Assembly (NCBI GenBank): GCA_937863685.1
Contig: CALMGM010000005.1
Location: 496,001-560,000 of the forward strand
Direction: 5' to 3'
DNA from: an uncultured bacterium
GTDB taxonomy: Bacteria > Edwardsbacteria > AC1 > EtOH8
Length of the DNA: 64,000 nt
Shown: positions 1-8,687 of the stretch, in pieces
How the letters are laid out: each line of letters opens with the position of its first letter
How positions within the stretch are numbered: the stretch's first letter is position 1
Notes under the pieces: model-generated
Database searches by the model: none
Told to the model about the DNA's origin: nothing
Seen by the model: only the letters and a program-made list of their open reading frames with translations
Program-made: the position numbers and the translations under genes

Positions 1-664
1 CCTGGTGAGTGCGACCGTAATCGTAAAAATACTTCAGGAATAATTTCCACTTTTTTCCCAGCATTTGCATCTGACCGCAGTCCTTTATCTTTTTTGCGTA
101 GGTGATCGAGCCGACCACGCCCGCCTCGGCATACCCGGATTTCAGGAATATTTCATCGCGGACCAGCTGCTTTGGCCCGGGCCAGTCTACGGAATCATGA
201 AAGGCGATGATGCCGCCTTCGATCAAATGCGGACTCCAAAGTTCGAAATCCTGCTTTACCAGTTCATACTCGTGGGCCCCGTCTATGAATAAAAACTCTA
301 TGGGCCCCTGCCATTCCTCAGCCGCCAGTTCGGAGGTCTTCACCAGCGGGATCACTTTGTGTCCCACTCCGGCCTTTTTAATATTGTCCTGGAACTCACC
401 CAGGGTGTCTATCCTGCCCATTTGCTGTTTATGCTCGCTGGAGCCGGAGTGCGGATCTATGGCGTATATCTTGATGCCATCCCGGGCCCCGGCAGCCAGG
501 CAGACGGTGGAACGTCCCTTCCACGATCCTATCTCCACTATGGCACCCATCCCCTTACAGGTCCCGGCCATTCGGAATAAAAATCCCCCTTCCTCCGGCG
601 AAAGGAATCCTTCGATAGCCGAGAATAAAGGTTCCGTATTTTTCCAAGTTTTATTTTCTATCAT
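1..664 (-). CDS. Class I SAM-dependent methyltransferase (3' end off the window)
   Basis: This gene is absent from the ORF track because it runs off the left edge. I translated it from the ATG at 664, preceded by a weak AGAG ribosome site. The 221 visible residues contain the class I methyltransferase motif I (VEIGSWKGRST, about residues 43-53), the acidic motif after it (YAIDPHSG) and the FLFIDGAHEY motif (about residue 125). This is the pattern of the Methyltransf_24 group often found in polysaccharide and natural-product clusters. The sugar or lipid substrate cannot be told. It is the last visible gene of the minus-strand sugar-nucleotide operon, 49 nt after the CapE-like gene. The C-terminus is missing, so total length is unknown. 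Confidence 0.8.
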   Translation of the reverse strand, partial: MIENKTWKNTEPLFSAIEGFLSPEEGGFLFRMAGTCKGMGAIVEIGSWKGRSTVCLAAGARDGIKIYAIDPHSGSSEHKQQMGRIDTLGEFQDNIKKAGVGHKVIPLVKTSELAAEEWQGPIEFLFIDGAHEYELVKQDFELWSPHLIEGGIIAFHDSVDWPGPKQLVRDEIFLKSGYAEAGVVGSITYAKKIKDCGQMQMLGKKWKLFLKYFYDYGRTHQ

Positions 665-713
665 TTGCAACTCTATCTTTTTGGCCGGAATGTTTCATTT
701 CAAGACATTTCCG

Positions 714-1730
714 TCAGATCAATTCCTCGTGGTTTGTGTTGCCGGTCCAGCCCTCTTTTTCCAGCATTTCAAAGATCTGGTCTTTTGTCATTCTTTGAGC
801 CAGGGCGGAACTGTATTCGAATATTTCGACTTTTTTGTGCTTGAGGTAATGGCCTCCGGGATCTGCGTCCGTCAAATGCGAAAGAATTATATAATGGCTC
901 CCGGCGTCGACCGTCCGCATCGATTCCTCTTCGGAGATCAGCGTTTCATGAATCTTTTCCCCGGGGCGCATCCCGATATTCTTAACGGAGATTTTTTTGC
1001 CTCCGTCCTGGGCCATCACTTCGGCTAGGTCCTTGACCAGCAGCGCCGGCAGCTTTTTCACGAAGATCTCGCCCCCCTTGGCCTTTACGGACGCCCAAAA
1101 TACCAGGTCGATGGCCTGGCCCAGGGTCAATACAAACCTGGTCATCCGGGGATGGGTGATGGTCAACGGCCCGCCGTGCTCCAGCTGCTTCCGGAAAAGT
1201 GGAATGACGCTGCCCCGGGAGCCGATCACGTTCCCGTAACGGACGCAGGCATAGACCGGGAAGTTCTTCCGGGTTTTAAAATTGGCGGAAATAAACAACC
1301 GTTCCTGAAGGGCCTTGGTCATGCCCATTGTATTGACCGGCTTTACCGCCTTGTCGGTGGAAATGGATATGACCCGGGACACTCCTTCCTCCCGGCAGGC
1401 GGTGATGATGTTGTGGGCGCCGATCACGTTGGTCAGGACCGCTTCCCGGACATTATATTCGCAGGATGGCACCTGTTTTAAAGCCGCCGCATGAAAGACC
1501 ACGTCCACGCCCCTCAAGGCGACCTTGACTGCAGAATAATCACGGACGTTGCCGATGATGAATTTGATCTGGGGATCGTTCCGGAACTCGTAGCGCATGT
1601 CATCCTGTTTTTTCTCGTCCCGGCTGAATACTATGATCTTTTTGGGGCGCTTCTTCAAAAGCTTTTTGGCTATATAATGTCCGAAGGAACCGGTGCCGCC
1701 GGTGATCAAAACATTCTTATTCAAAAACAT
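714..1730 (-). CDS. UDP-GlcNAc 4,6-dehydratase/epimerase-like SDR (CapE/FnlA type)
   Basis: A 338-aa extended short-chain dehydrogenase. The N-terminal Rossmann motif is GGTGSFG (residues 11-17). The conserved ALKQVPSCEY stretch and an MxxxK triad (NTMGMTK) in place of YxxxK are hallmarks of the CapE/FnlA/WbjB and PseB dehydratases, which act on UDP-GlcNAc in the cytoplasm. The PSCEY and VREAV context fits CapE/FnlA better than PseB. The ATG at 1730 has an AAGGAGC ribosome site. It lies downstream of a CapF-cupin-like gene and a reductase, which would give a UDP-L-FucNAc-type route if the assignment is right. The family is secure; the exact stereochemistry is inferred. Confidence 0.85.
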   Translation of the reverse strand: MFLNKNVLITGGTGSFGHYIAKKLLKKRPKKIIVFSRDEKKQDDMRYEFRNDPQIKFIIGNVRDYSAVKVALRGVDVVFHAAALKQVPSCEYNVREAVLTNVIGAHNIITACREEGVSRVISISTDKAVKPVNTMGMTKALQERLFISANFKTRKNFPVYACVRYGNVIGSRGSVIPLFRKQLEHGGPLTITHPRMTRFVLTLGQAIDLVFWASVKAKGGEIFVKKLPALLVKDLAEVMAQDGGKKISVKNIGMRPGEKIHETLISEEESMRTVDAGSHYIILSHLTDADPGGHYLKHKKVEIFEYSSALAQRMTKDQIFEMLEKEGWTGNTNHEELI

Positions 1731-1775
1731 GCTTCGCTCCTTATGACCTTTTCAAATGATGCCGTTCCAAGTTCG

Positions 1776-2192
1776 TCAGATGTCTAATTTATAGGGGTGG
1801 GTGTCGCCATCCTGGGGGTTGAAGGGTTCGTCGGTGTAAGCCAGCAGGTACATCATTTCTTCGCCGGTATTCCTGATGGCGTGGGCCGACCTTAAAGGAA
1901 GTTCCACCGTTATCATGTTGTCCTCGCCCATAATGATCTCGGTCCGCTGTTTGGTGTCTATGTCCTCCAACACCAGCAGTGCCTTGCCTTTGATGACGCA
2001 GAACCATTCGTGCTTGCGCAGGTGGTAGTGGTGCCCCTTGGAGATGCCGGGATGGGCGGTGGTCACGAAGAACTGGCCGAAAGCCTCCCGGCCGGGATGC
2101 AGGTCCTCTTTGCGCAGCACCTCGGTCAGCCAGCCCCGCTGGTCGGTCTTGATGTCCAGCTTGTTGACTTTCAATATTGGCGGGCCTCCCAT
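1776..2192 (-). CDS. Stand-alone CapF-like cupin (sugar-nucleotide epimerase/isomerase domain)
   Basis: A 138-aa single-domain cupin. The sequence follows the C-terminal domain of CapF/WbjC (DxRGxxTE, then AHPGISKGHHYHLRKHEWF with the metal-binding histidines, then a C-terminal FNPQDGDTHPY). In CapF this domain binds zinc and performs the C3 epimerisation before the N-terminal reductase acts. Here it is a separate protein. The start overlaps the end of the upstream reductase gene by 22 nt, which suggests translational coupling. A WxcM/FdtA-type isomerase is the alternative, but the flanking CapE-like dehydratase and NAD(P) reductase support the CapF reading. Confidence 0.8.
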   Translation of the reverse strand: MGGPPILKVNKLDIKTDQRGWLTEVLRKEDLHPGREAFGQFFVTTAHPGISKGHHYHLRKHEWFCVIKGKALLVLEDIDTKQRTEIIMGEDNMITVELPLRSAHAIRNTGEEMMYLLAYTDEPFNPQDGDTHPYKLDI

Positions 2193-3034
2193 TCAAATTT
2201 TATGGTTTCAAAGCTTTTCTTCAGGTCCCAGACCTTGGTATTGAAATTTTTTTGGGCCTTTGTTGTGTCCAGCGATGCGTCCCGGGGCCTGGGAGCCCGG
2301 TAATTCGCCGAAGAGGACAAACCCGGCTTGACGGCTTTAGGATCGAATCCGAAAATCTGAGCGGCCGTTCTGATGAATTCGTATTTGGTATAGCTCTGGC
2401 TGCTGCCGATATTGAATATTCCGCCCAAACGCCGGGCCAGTATTTCTTCGATGAAAAGCGCCAGGTTGCGGGTGGAAACGGGGGTAAATAACTGGTCGGT
2501 GAAACCATTGACCGCTTCCCCTTTCCTTAACCGAAAGATCACTTTTTCCACCATCCCCGGCCTTTGGGGATCGCTGCCCAGCCCGTAAATGCTGGTGCGG
2601 ATTATGCAGCCATCACCGGGAACCTCGTTCTCCCCCTCCAGCTTGGTCCGGCCGTAAACCGAGAGTGGAGAGGGTTTGTCCTCTTCAGAATAATTTCCTT
2701 TTACCCCGTCAAAGACAAAGTCAGTGGAAATATAGACAATGTGGGCCCCTGCAACCGAGGCCGCTATATTGCGGGTGGCCATAACGTTCGCCTGATAAGC
2801 CTGTTCGGGGTGTTCTTGGCATTGGTCCACGTTGGTCATGGCGGCAGTATGCACTACAGCCTCAAAATCCGCAAGGTTCAGGTTCGGCCTTGTCAAATCG
2901 CATTCAATTGCTTTGGCACTCGTAGATTTAACCGGTGTGTGGTGTGTGGTGTAACTGACCTGGTGTTTTTGGGAAAGCTGTTCGACCAGGGTCTTTCCCA
3001 ACATCCCGGCCCCGCCGGTGACCAGCACTCTCAT
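2171..3034 (-). CDS. RmlD/CapF-type NAD(P)-dependent sugar-nucleotide reductase
   Basis: A 287-aa SDR of the RmlD_sub_bind family. It has the N-terminal GGAGMLG nucleotide-binding loop, the YISTDFVFDG strand (about residues 99-108), a YGRTK catalytic YxxxK and a C-terminal PRPRDASLDTTKA segment typical of dTDP-4-dehydrorhamnose reductases. The ATG at 3034 follows an AAAGGTG ribosome site. It is the first gene of a minus-strand set (reductase, cupin, dehydratase, methyltransferase) downstream of the export operon. It may reduce the 4-keto sugar made by the 714-1730 dehydratase, or act as a true RmlD. No RmlA or RmlB is visible in the window. Confidence 0.82.
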   Translation of the reverse strand: MRVLVTGGAGMLGKTLVEQLSQKHQVSYTTHHTPVKSTSAKAIECDLTRPNLNLADFEAVVHTAAMTNVDQCQEHPEQAYQANVMATRNIAASVAGAHIVYISTDFVFDGVKGNYSEEDKPSPLSVYGRTKLEGENEVPGDGCIIRTSIYGLGSDPQRPGMVEKVIFRLRKGEAVNGFTDQLFTPVSTRNLALFIEEILARRLGGIFNIGSSQSYTKYEFIRTAAQIFGFDPKAVKPGLSSSANYRAPRPRDASLDTTKAQKNFNTKVWDLKKSFETIKFEWEARQY

Positions 3035-3124
3035 TTTTCACCTTTCCGACCTGGCGGTTCAAACAAAAGTTCACGGCTTCAAGCGACCCGTCCCTTAACT
3101 GATGCTGCAGGATTTTTAATTAAT

Positions 3125-3150
3125 GCCCCTGCGGAAGAAACCGCAGGGGC
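3125..3150 (-). terminator. Hairpin after the wzc-like gene
   Basis: A perfect 10-bp stem GCCCCTGCGG / CCGCAGGGGC with a 6-nt loop sits 28 nt after the Wzc-like stop codon. On the minus strand it is followed by an AT-rich run (ATTAATTAAAAA) but not a clean U tract, so it may be a weak terminator or an mRNA 3' stabiliser. The remainder of the 3035-3177 gap holds only the ribosome site of the next gene. Confidence 0.45.
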
Positions 3151-3177
3151 TGTCTTTGATCCCGTTATCCCCGCTTT

Positions 3178-5418
3178 TCAGGTCCGGCTGAAGGGATTCA
3201 ACTTCTTGCGTTTTTCCTTGCGGCTCTTTTTACGGTGATCTTCGTCATATTCAAAATGATAGTAATAGGAGTATCCCGACAGCATATCGGTGCTTATGTT
3301 ATTGAGCACCGCCCCGGCTATGGCGGCATTGACGTTGGTCAACAGCGATTTGGCCCTTCTGGCCGCTTCCCGGTCGGTCTTTCCGGAATGGATCACCAGA
3401 AGCACAACGTCAGCCTCGGCTGCCAGGACCGCGGCATCGGTTACCGTGATAACCGGCGGACAATCGATGATCACCAGTTCGCAACAGGAACGCATCTCCT
3501 GGATCAGTTTTTTCATCTTGTGGGAGCTCAGAAGTTCCGAGGGGTTGGGGGGAATGGTGCCGGCTGGCAGGATGAAAAGGTTTTCGATCCCGGAAGGGAC
3601 CATGGCTTTCTGAAGGTCCCCGCCCTTTATCAAAAGCTCGGTCAGGCCTGGTTCCTGGGGAATGCCGAAAACTCCGGAGACCATGGGGCGCCGCAGATCC
3701 CCGTCCACGATCAGTGTCTTGGTCCCCACCTGGGCCATGGTGATGGCCAGATTGGAAGCGGTGGTGGTCTTCCCCTCCGAAGGGCCGGAGGAGGTCACCA
3801 GAATGACCTTCAGCGGCTGGTCGGGTCTTAGAAACTGCAGGTTGGTGCGCAGAATGCGATAGGTCTCCGAGATGGGAGACTTGGGCAGGTGATGGCTGAT
3901 CAGCCGTTTGGCAATTGACGAAGCCACGTTGCTGTTGTAGGCGCTGCCGTTTTCAACCTCGTCCTTGTCTATGGCCGGGATCAGTCCCAACACCGGCAGG
4001 TTCAGGAACTGCTCGATATCATGTATATTCTTGAGGGAAGTATCCAAATATTCCATCAACAGCACGATGCCGATGCCAAGGGAGAGCCCCAGTATGGCAC
4101 CGAACAATATGTTGAGTTTGCGCCGCGGGCCCACCGGTTTGTTTGGGATCTCGGCCGGGTCTATTATCTTAACGTTGCCCAGTTTCCCGGCTTCGGAAAT
4201 GCGGACCTCCTCGTATTTTTCCATCAGCATCTTGTAAATGTTATCGTCCAGTTCAAACTGACGGGTCAGCCGGGCCAGCTCCACCTCCTTGGGCGGGATG
4301 GCTTTCAGTTTCCCCAGATAATCGTTCACCACCCGCTGCTGGGCAAGTTCCTTGGCTTTGGAGGTCTCGATCTCAACCTGAAGGTCCAAGCTCTTGCTCA
4401 CCAGTTCTTCGGACAGCGCAATGGGATCGATGCTGCTGTTCTCCTGGGCCACGATCTTGGAGATCTCCTCCTTCAGCCGGGACTTGGTGTTTTCTATTTT
4501 CTTGGCCAGATCCTTCATCCTGGGATGGTCTGGCGGAAACCCCTGGGAGGTCATGGTGGCCATCTGGGTCTGCAGATTCAGCAGGTCCTGCCGCAGGCCG
4601 GATGCCAAAGGCGAAGATACCTGGGAGACATTCTCCAGCATATTCTTTTTCTGGAAGTCCAACTGGCCCTGAAGGTATGCCAGGCGCTTTTCGGCCGATT
4701 CCCTTTCCACCCTGGTCAGGTTATACTGGGATTCAAAAGAGGTCAGCTTGTCTATCAGGTTTTTTGATTCGTCGGAAAGCGACACCACTTGGTTGGTCTG
4801 CTTGAACAGCCGCAATTGGTTTTCTTCATTAAAAAGTCTTTTTTCTATTACCGGCAGCTGTACCTCCAAAAAGCGCCTGATCTCCGTGAACTCGCCCCGG
4901 CTATAGCTTAGATTGCGGGTGATAAAGGCCTGCCCCACGGTGTTGGCAATGGCTGCAGCCTGGGCCGGCCCGTTGCTGCTGGCTATCACCGTTATGACAT
5001 CGGTGGTGCGGGAGGACAACACGATGGTGGAGAACATAATGGTCTCTGTCAGCATGGTATCGGCGGTAAAACCCAATTCCCGGGCATCGGGCCTGGCTTT
5101 TAAGAGCAGGGCCGCTTCGTTGGCCATACTGCGGCTGCGGATGATCTCCACCTGATTGTTGATCATGTTGCGGCTCTGCTCGGTCTCCATCATCATCCCC
5201 AATATGGGTTTGTTGTCCCGCTGGACCAAAAGACTGATGTTGGCTTCGTAAATATTGGGCTGGCGGAACGAAAAGACGATGGAGGAGATCAGCACCGTCA
5301 GGAATGATCCCAGCACTATCCACCGTCGCCGCATGATTATCCTCATAAGTTCATGCAGCCCTACATGGGCGATCTCGGTCGATATTACTTTGCTTTCGCT
5401 ATTGCTGCTTTTCATCAT
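3178..5418 (-). CDS. Wzc-like polysaccharide co-polymerase fused to BY-type tyrosine kinase
   Basis: A 746-aa inner-membrane protein that would control chain length and export of a polysaccharide. The N-terminal Wzz domain has a first membrane segment at about residues 32-52, a long periplasmic coiled-coil region, then the proline-rich motif and second membrane segment (about 420-455). The cytoplasmic bacterial tyrosine kinase domain has Walker A (SSGPSEGKTT, about 543-552), Walker A' (LIVDGDLRRP, about 570) and Walker B (LVIIDCPPV, about 648). A tyrosine cluster near the C-terminus (GYSYYYHFEY) is the usual autophosphorylation site, followed by a Lys/Arg-rich tail. It starts 2 nt after the SLBB gene stop and is surely co-transcribed with it. 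Confidence 0.93.
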   Translation of the reverse strand: MMKSSNSESKVISTEIAHVGLHELMRIIMRRRWIVLGSFLTVLISSIVFSFRQPNIYEANISLLVQRDNKPILGMMMETEQSRNMINNQVEIIRSRSMANEAALLLKARPDARELGFTADTMLTETIMFSTIVLSSRTTDVITVIASSNGPAQAAAIANTVGQAFITRNLSYSRGEFTEIRRFLEVQLPVIEKRLFNEENQLRLFKQTNQVVSLSDESKNLIDKLTSFESQYNLTRVERESAEKRLAYLQGQLDFQKKNMLENVSQVSSPLASGLRQDLLNLQTQMATMTSQGFPPDHPRMKDLAKKIENTKSRLKEEISKIVAQENSSIDPIALSEELVSKSLDLQVEIETSKAKELAQQRVVNDYLGKLKAIPPKEVELARLTRQFELDDNIYKMLMEKYEEVRISEAGKLGNVKIIDPAEIPNKPVGPRRKLNILFGAILGLSLGIGIVLLMEYLDTSLKNIHDIEQFLNLPVLGLIPAIDKDEVENGSAYNSNVASSIAKRLISHHLPKSPISETYRILRTNLQFLRPDQPLKVILVTSSGPSEGKTTTASNLAITMAQVGTKTLIVDGDLRRPMVSGVFGIPQEPGLTELLIKGGDLQKAMVPSGIENLFILPAGTIPPNPSELLSSHKMKKLIQEMRSCCELVIIDCPPVITVTDAAVLAAEADVVLLVIHSGKTDREAARRAKSLLTNVNAAIAGAVLNNISTDMLSGYSYYYHFEYDEDHRKKSRKEKRKKLNPFSRT

Positions 5419-5419
5419 T

Positions 5420-5920
5420 TTATCTTACCCCCGCCACTACCAGATAGGCCGTTATCAATACCGCGGCTTGGCTTAAAAAGCCGGTCATTCGCATCATCTT
5501 GTGATAGAAAGTAGTGGGGACGATCACTACATCGCCTTGATCCAGCATCGGAATTATAGATTTGTCGGCTTTATTGCTATATTTGCTGATATTGATCTTG
5601 TTGGTCTGGCCCTGGCCGAAACTTCCCCTAACCAGCTTGACCCTGGATAGAGCGGCATCTTCGGTAGGCCCTCCGGCGTAGGAGATCAAGCCCACTACAT
5701 CGGTGGTCACCGGCACCCGGTAGCGGCCCGGTTTATTTACCTGTCCCCATATCTGGACCTCGATCAGAACCTCTCTCTCGTATATATCCCTGGAAGGAAC
5801 GGCCTGCGTCGAAGCCCTCTCCAGATAACCGTCGGTTTGGGCAAAAAGAAGCTCATTATTGCTCAAAACACAGCAGGCAATCAGCAAAAGACCATTGAGC
5901 TTGTGGTTAAAAAACTTCAT
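5420..5920 (-). CDS. Minimal SLBB-domain polysaccharide export protein
   Basis: A 166-aa secreted protein. An N-terminal signal peptide ends near LLFAQ (about residue 28). A single SLBB domain follows (EVQIWGQVNKPGRYRV to DQGDVVIVP, about 52-130), then a C-terminal hydrophobic segment (about 140-163). Wza-type exporters normally have a Poly_export domain plus two or more SLBB domains in about 350 residues; that domain is absent here. The ATG at 5920 has a strong AGGAG ribosome site. It lies directly upstream of the Wzc-like gene, the usual arrangement for export partners. The C-terminal membrane helix may replace the Wza outer-membrane helix. Confidence 0.8.
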   Translation of the reverse strand: MKFFNHKLNGLLLIACCVLSNNELLFAQTDGYLERASTQAVPSRDIYEREVLIEVQIWGQVNKPGRYRVPVTTDVVGLISYAGGPTEDAALSRVKLVRGSFGQGQTNKINISKYSNKADKSIIPMLDQGDVVIVPTTFYHKMMRMTGFLSQAAVLITAYLVVAGVR

Positions 5921-6037
5921 TATTTAGGATCTCCTAGTATCGTTGGTTTCTGATAATATACCGGTCGCTGAACCACAGCTACTAAGTAGAATTACAAAGG
6001 ACTTAGCAGATTTTTTCAATTGGTCGTTAATTGATTA

Positions 6038-6066
6038 AAGTTATCACATTTTTTAATCAAAGTCAA
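6038..6066 (-). promoter_or_regulatory. Sigma70-like promoter of the export operon
   Basis: On the minus strand TTGACT, a 17-nt spacer and TAACTT lie in an AT-rich block about 120 nt upstream of the SLBB start. The -10 box is weak, but the spacing and A/T-rich context are good. The 75-aa ORF in the track across this area (6016-6243) has no protein-like features and is rejected. Confidence 0.5.
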
Positions 6067-6299
6067 TAACTTAATGCATAATTTAACCTTAGCCTGAAAA
6101 CCGTAATAATATTTGCCGGCCGTAATATTCATTGCTTTTCGATATTTAGGGCTTCTCCAATGCTCTGAACGGTATATGCTGAACAATTTCGGCGGACAAA
6201 ATCCGCAATTCCTTCGGCCAAAGGCAATAACGCAATTCCTCATACCTTAAGCCAAGGGCAATAAAAACTGTCAAAACCGCCAAAAACAAGCTGAAAAAT

Positions 6300-6401
6300 G
6301 CCGGTCCCTGTAATTTTCCAGGGCTAGGGGTTCAGACATAGGCCTTGGGACAGAATGCTTCGGGCCTTCAGCAGATGGGTACGAACCCTGAGACCAACGG
6401 C
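6300..6401. ncRNA. Candidate structured RNA in the 538-nt gap between export operon and glycosyltransferases
   Basis: The gap 5921-6458 has no convincing gene. Within it, nested complementarity gives a closed multi-branch fold: GCCGGTC (6300-6306) pairs with GAC..CGGC (6392-6401), CCCTG/CAGGG forms a hairpin (6306-6323), GGGTTC (6328-6333) pairs with GAACCC (6383-6388), and AGGCC/GGCCT (6340-6344/6363-6367) forms the inner hairpin. An additional GGCAGGACC (6400-6407 area) can pair with GGTCC..TGCC further right. On the minus strand the fold is followed by ATTTTT, so it could end the glycosyltransferase transcript or be a leader. I do not recognise the family. Confidence 0.4.
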
Positions 6402-6458
6402 AGGACCACTAGAAAAAGCCGTAAACTAACTGCCCGGTCCGTTGCCTTGAAATTAGCA

Positions 6459-7640
6459 TCATTCTATAGGCATCTGATGGATCAGGTCCGATATTTTATC
6501 CAGCATTTCTTTCAAACCGAACGCCCTCCTCACCCTTATAGACCCGTTGTTAATGATCCTTTTGCGAAGCGGCTTGTCCGCAAGCAGCCTTTCGATGGCC
6601 CCGGCCAATTGGCCATGCGCTCCCGGGGACACCAGCAATCCGTCATCCCCATCCCGGATGATCTCGTCAGATGCGCCCCCCCTGGCGGCTATCACCGGAA
6701 CCCCCAGAGCCATGGCTTCAATGATCACCCGGCCGAAAGGTTCCGGTTCAATGGAACTGTGCACCAGAATATCCAAGCGCTGCATCAGCGGATATACGTT
6801 TTCCAACTGCCCGGTAAAGACCACGCGTTTCTGGATTTTGTTGCCGGCAACAAAATTCTCCAGCTCCTGCTTGAACCCCTGTTCCAGGAACAGGGATTCT
6901 CCGATGATAAGGAATTTTGCCCGGGGTAATTTTCCGGCCAGCAGTCGGACAGCCCGCAGGAAAACATCCTGTCCCTTCCACCGGGCGATCTGCCCCACAA
7001 TGCCTATGAATTGACAGTTTTTTGAGTTTCGCAAGATCCTTTTTATTTCGGCCGGCATTTCCCGGGCCGCCATTTTATGTACCTTGTCGGTATCGATGCC
7101 ATTATAGATGATTGATACCTTTGAGGCGTCAAACGGCCTGGACGCCGCTTCCGATACTGCGATTATCCTGTCCGGCAAAAATGCTGAAAATATCCTGATC
7201 ATCCGAGCCGGGGTTTTATGGACCGGGATATCCCGCACATGCCATATCACCTTCACTCCGGCTGCCCGTCCCGCCAGACCTCCCAGAATATGGCTTTTAA
7301 GGCTGTTGGTGTAGATGATATCGAACTTTTCCCGGCGAAGCAGGCGGCATATGCTGATGACCGCTTTTACCGCCTCTCCCGAGACAGTCAAAAACTTCCA
7401 GGGACCTTTCTGCAGGCCGTGTTTGCTGATTGAAAGGATCCGGTCAGACAGGGAAATGCCATGGATCGTTACCCCCAGATCCCCGGCCGGTCTTATCAAC
7501 TGCCCTCCCTTTACGGTCAAAAGATGGCAGTCCCTGGGTCCGTTGTTCAATCCCTGCAATATGTCCAGCAGGCTGTATTCCGCCCCGCTGATGACTGGCG
7601 AATGATCGAAGAACAGTATTTTTATTTTTTCCGGGGTCAT
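6459..7640 (-). CDS. GT4-family glycosyltransferase
   Basis: A 393-aa GT-B fold glycosyltransferase. The N-terminal acceptor domain begins HSPVISGAEYSLLDIL. A GIVGQIARWKGQD motif (about residue 213) starts the donor domain. The family signature E-x7-E lies in EPEPFGRVIIEAMALGVPV (about 295-313), followed by the GGASDEII motif. It would transfer a sugar from a nucleotide sugar onto a lipid-linked glycan at the cytoplasmic membrane face. Its start overlaps the stop of the GT9 gene by 4 nt. Donor and linkage cannot be predicted. Confidence 0.88.
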   Translation of the reverse strand: MTPEKIKILFFDHSPVISGAEYSLLDILQGLNNGPRDCHLLTVKGGQLIRPAGDLGVTIHGISLSDRILSISKHGLQKGPWKFLTVSGEAVKAVISICRLLRREKFDIIYTNSLKSHILGGLAGRAAGVKVIWHVRDIPVHKTPARMIRIFSAFLPDRIIAVSEAASRPFDASKVSIIYNGIDTDKVHKMAAREMPAEIKRILRNSKNCQFIGIVGQIARWKGQDVFLRAVRLLAGKLPRAKFLIIGESLFLEQGFKQELENFVAGNKIQKRVVFTGQLENVYPLMQRLDILVHSSIEPEPFGRVIIEAMALGVPVIAARGGASDEIIRDGDDGLLVSPGAHGQLAGAIERLLADKPLRKRIINNGSIRVRRAFGLKEMLDKISDLIHQMPIE

Positions 7641-8686
7641 TTAACGGCGCTCATCATTTTCCGGGCTGCCTCCAGCACCATAACCACGGAAATATCCAGA
7701 CATCTTTGAACCGGCATCTTGCATCTCAGCCTGTGCGATGAATCATAACATGGCCCGCAGTCTGTTTGTTTTTTTATGATCCGGACGTTGGCGGCAGTAT
7801 GCCCGTATACCTCCGGATCCACCGGCCCGAATATCACCACCGTTGGCACGCCCAGAGCCGAAGCGCAGTGGGCCAGGCCGCTGTCGTTGGAGATAAAAAG
7901 CCCGCAGCTTCCGATCAGGGCCAGGGTGGTGCCAAAACTTTCACCGCTTAGATATCGGCAAGCTCCCGGGCCGATGCCCTCGGCCACCCGGCCGGCCAGG
8001 CCGGCCTCCTCTGGGCCGCCGAATATTATCATCGGAAACCCTTGGGCGGCCAGTTCCTTTCCTATGGCAATAAACCTTTCCTCCGGCCAGCGTCTCAGCG
8101 CCATCCCCGATCCGGGATGGATACCGATGACGGGTTTATCCCGGAATATATTGTTTTTATCAAGAAAATCCCCGGCCCGGGCCTGGTCCGTCGCAGAGGG
8201 GCGGATACCGAATCCCGCTTCTTTACCCTCTATGCCCAGTGGTTTTAAAAGATCCATATTTCTGTGTATGAAGTGCCTGTAACCATCGTCTCCGGCCAGC
8301 CGTACATTAAACAGGGCATTGGCATATTTTTTTTCGCAGATCCTAACTCCCGCCCCGCTCAAAAAAGCCAGCAGCCCGCTGCGAAGGCTGGGGGCCGGAA
8401 TTGCGGTTACGAAAGCCCCCGGTGCCTGCTGCCTGATTATTTTTAATAGAGATACTTTGCCAAAGAATCCCCTGTACCGGGGATCGTCCATCGATATTTT
8501 GATGAACCGGCTATCTTCCCCCAGCAGGCTGAGCATCACCTCGTTCTGGGCCAGGACCATGATGGTGCTCCCGGCCAGCTCCCGCCTGGCAGCGTTGATC
8601 ATGGGCAGAGACATTACCATATTCCCGATGCCGCCCCATACCAGGAATAAAACCCGGGAAGGGGGCTTTTTAATTTTCGCAATCAT
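7637..8686 (-). CDS. GT9 family (heptosyltransferase-like) glycosyltransferase
   Basis: A 349-aa protein with the GT9 pattern. It has an N-terminal VLFLVWGGIGNMVMSLP, a central GIHPGSGMALRRWP (about 183-196), the FISNDSGLAHCASALGVPTVVIFGP active-site segment (about 260-285) and a C-terminal cysteine motif CGPCYDSSHRLRC. Members transfer ADP-heptose to lipopolysaccharide core, but many homologues outside Proteobacteria act on other surface glycans. The ATG at 8686 follows the methyltransferase stop by one base (TGAGATG), so it is translationally coupled. It is part of the 6.5-17.6 kb operon. Confidence 0.88.
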   Translation of the reverse strand: MIAKIKKPPSRVLFLVWGGIGNMVMSLPMINAARRELAGSTIMVLAQNEVMLSLLGEDSRFIKISMDDPRYRGFFGKVSLLKIIRQQAPGAFVTAIPAPSLRSGLLAFLSGAGVRICEKKYANALFNVRLAGDDGYRHFIHRNMDLLKPLGIEGKEAGFGIRPSATDQARAGDFLDKNNIFRDKPVIGIHPGSGMALRRWPEERFIAIGKELAAQGFPMIIFGGPEEAGLAGRVAEGIGPGACRYLSGESFGTTLALIGSCGLFISNDSGLAHCASALGVPTVVIFGPVDPEVYGHTAANVRIIKKQTDCGPCYDSSHRLRCKMPVQRCLDISVVMVLEAARKMMSAVK

Positions 8687-8687
8687 C

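Noticed and set aside
207-1028. Long plus-strand ORF of 273 aa
   Set aside because: It lies antisense to the methyltransferase and CapE-like genes, has no ribosome site and no protein family pattern.
4021-4767. 248-aa plus ORF opposite the Wzc-like gene
   Set aside because: Shadow of a strongly supported gene with no start signals.
6016-6243. 75-aa minus ORF upstream of the export operon
   Set aside because: No ribosome site, odd composition, and it runs across the promoter of the export operon.
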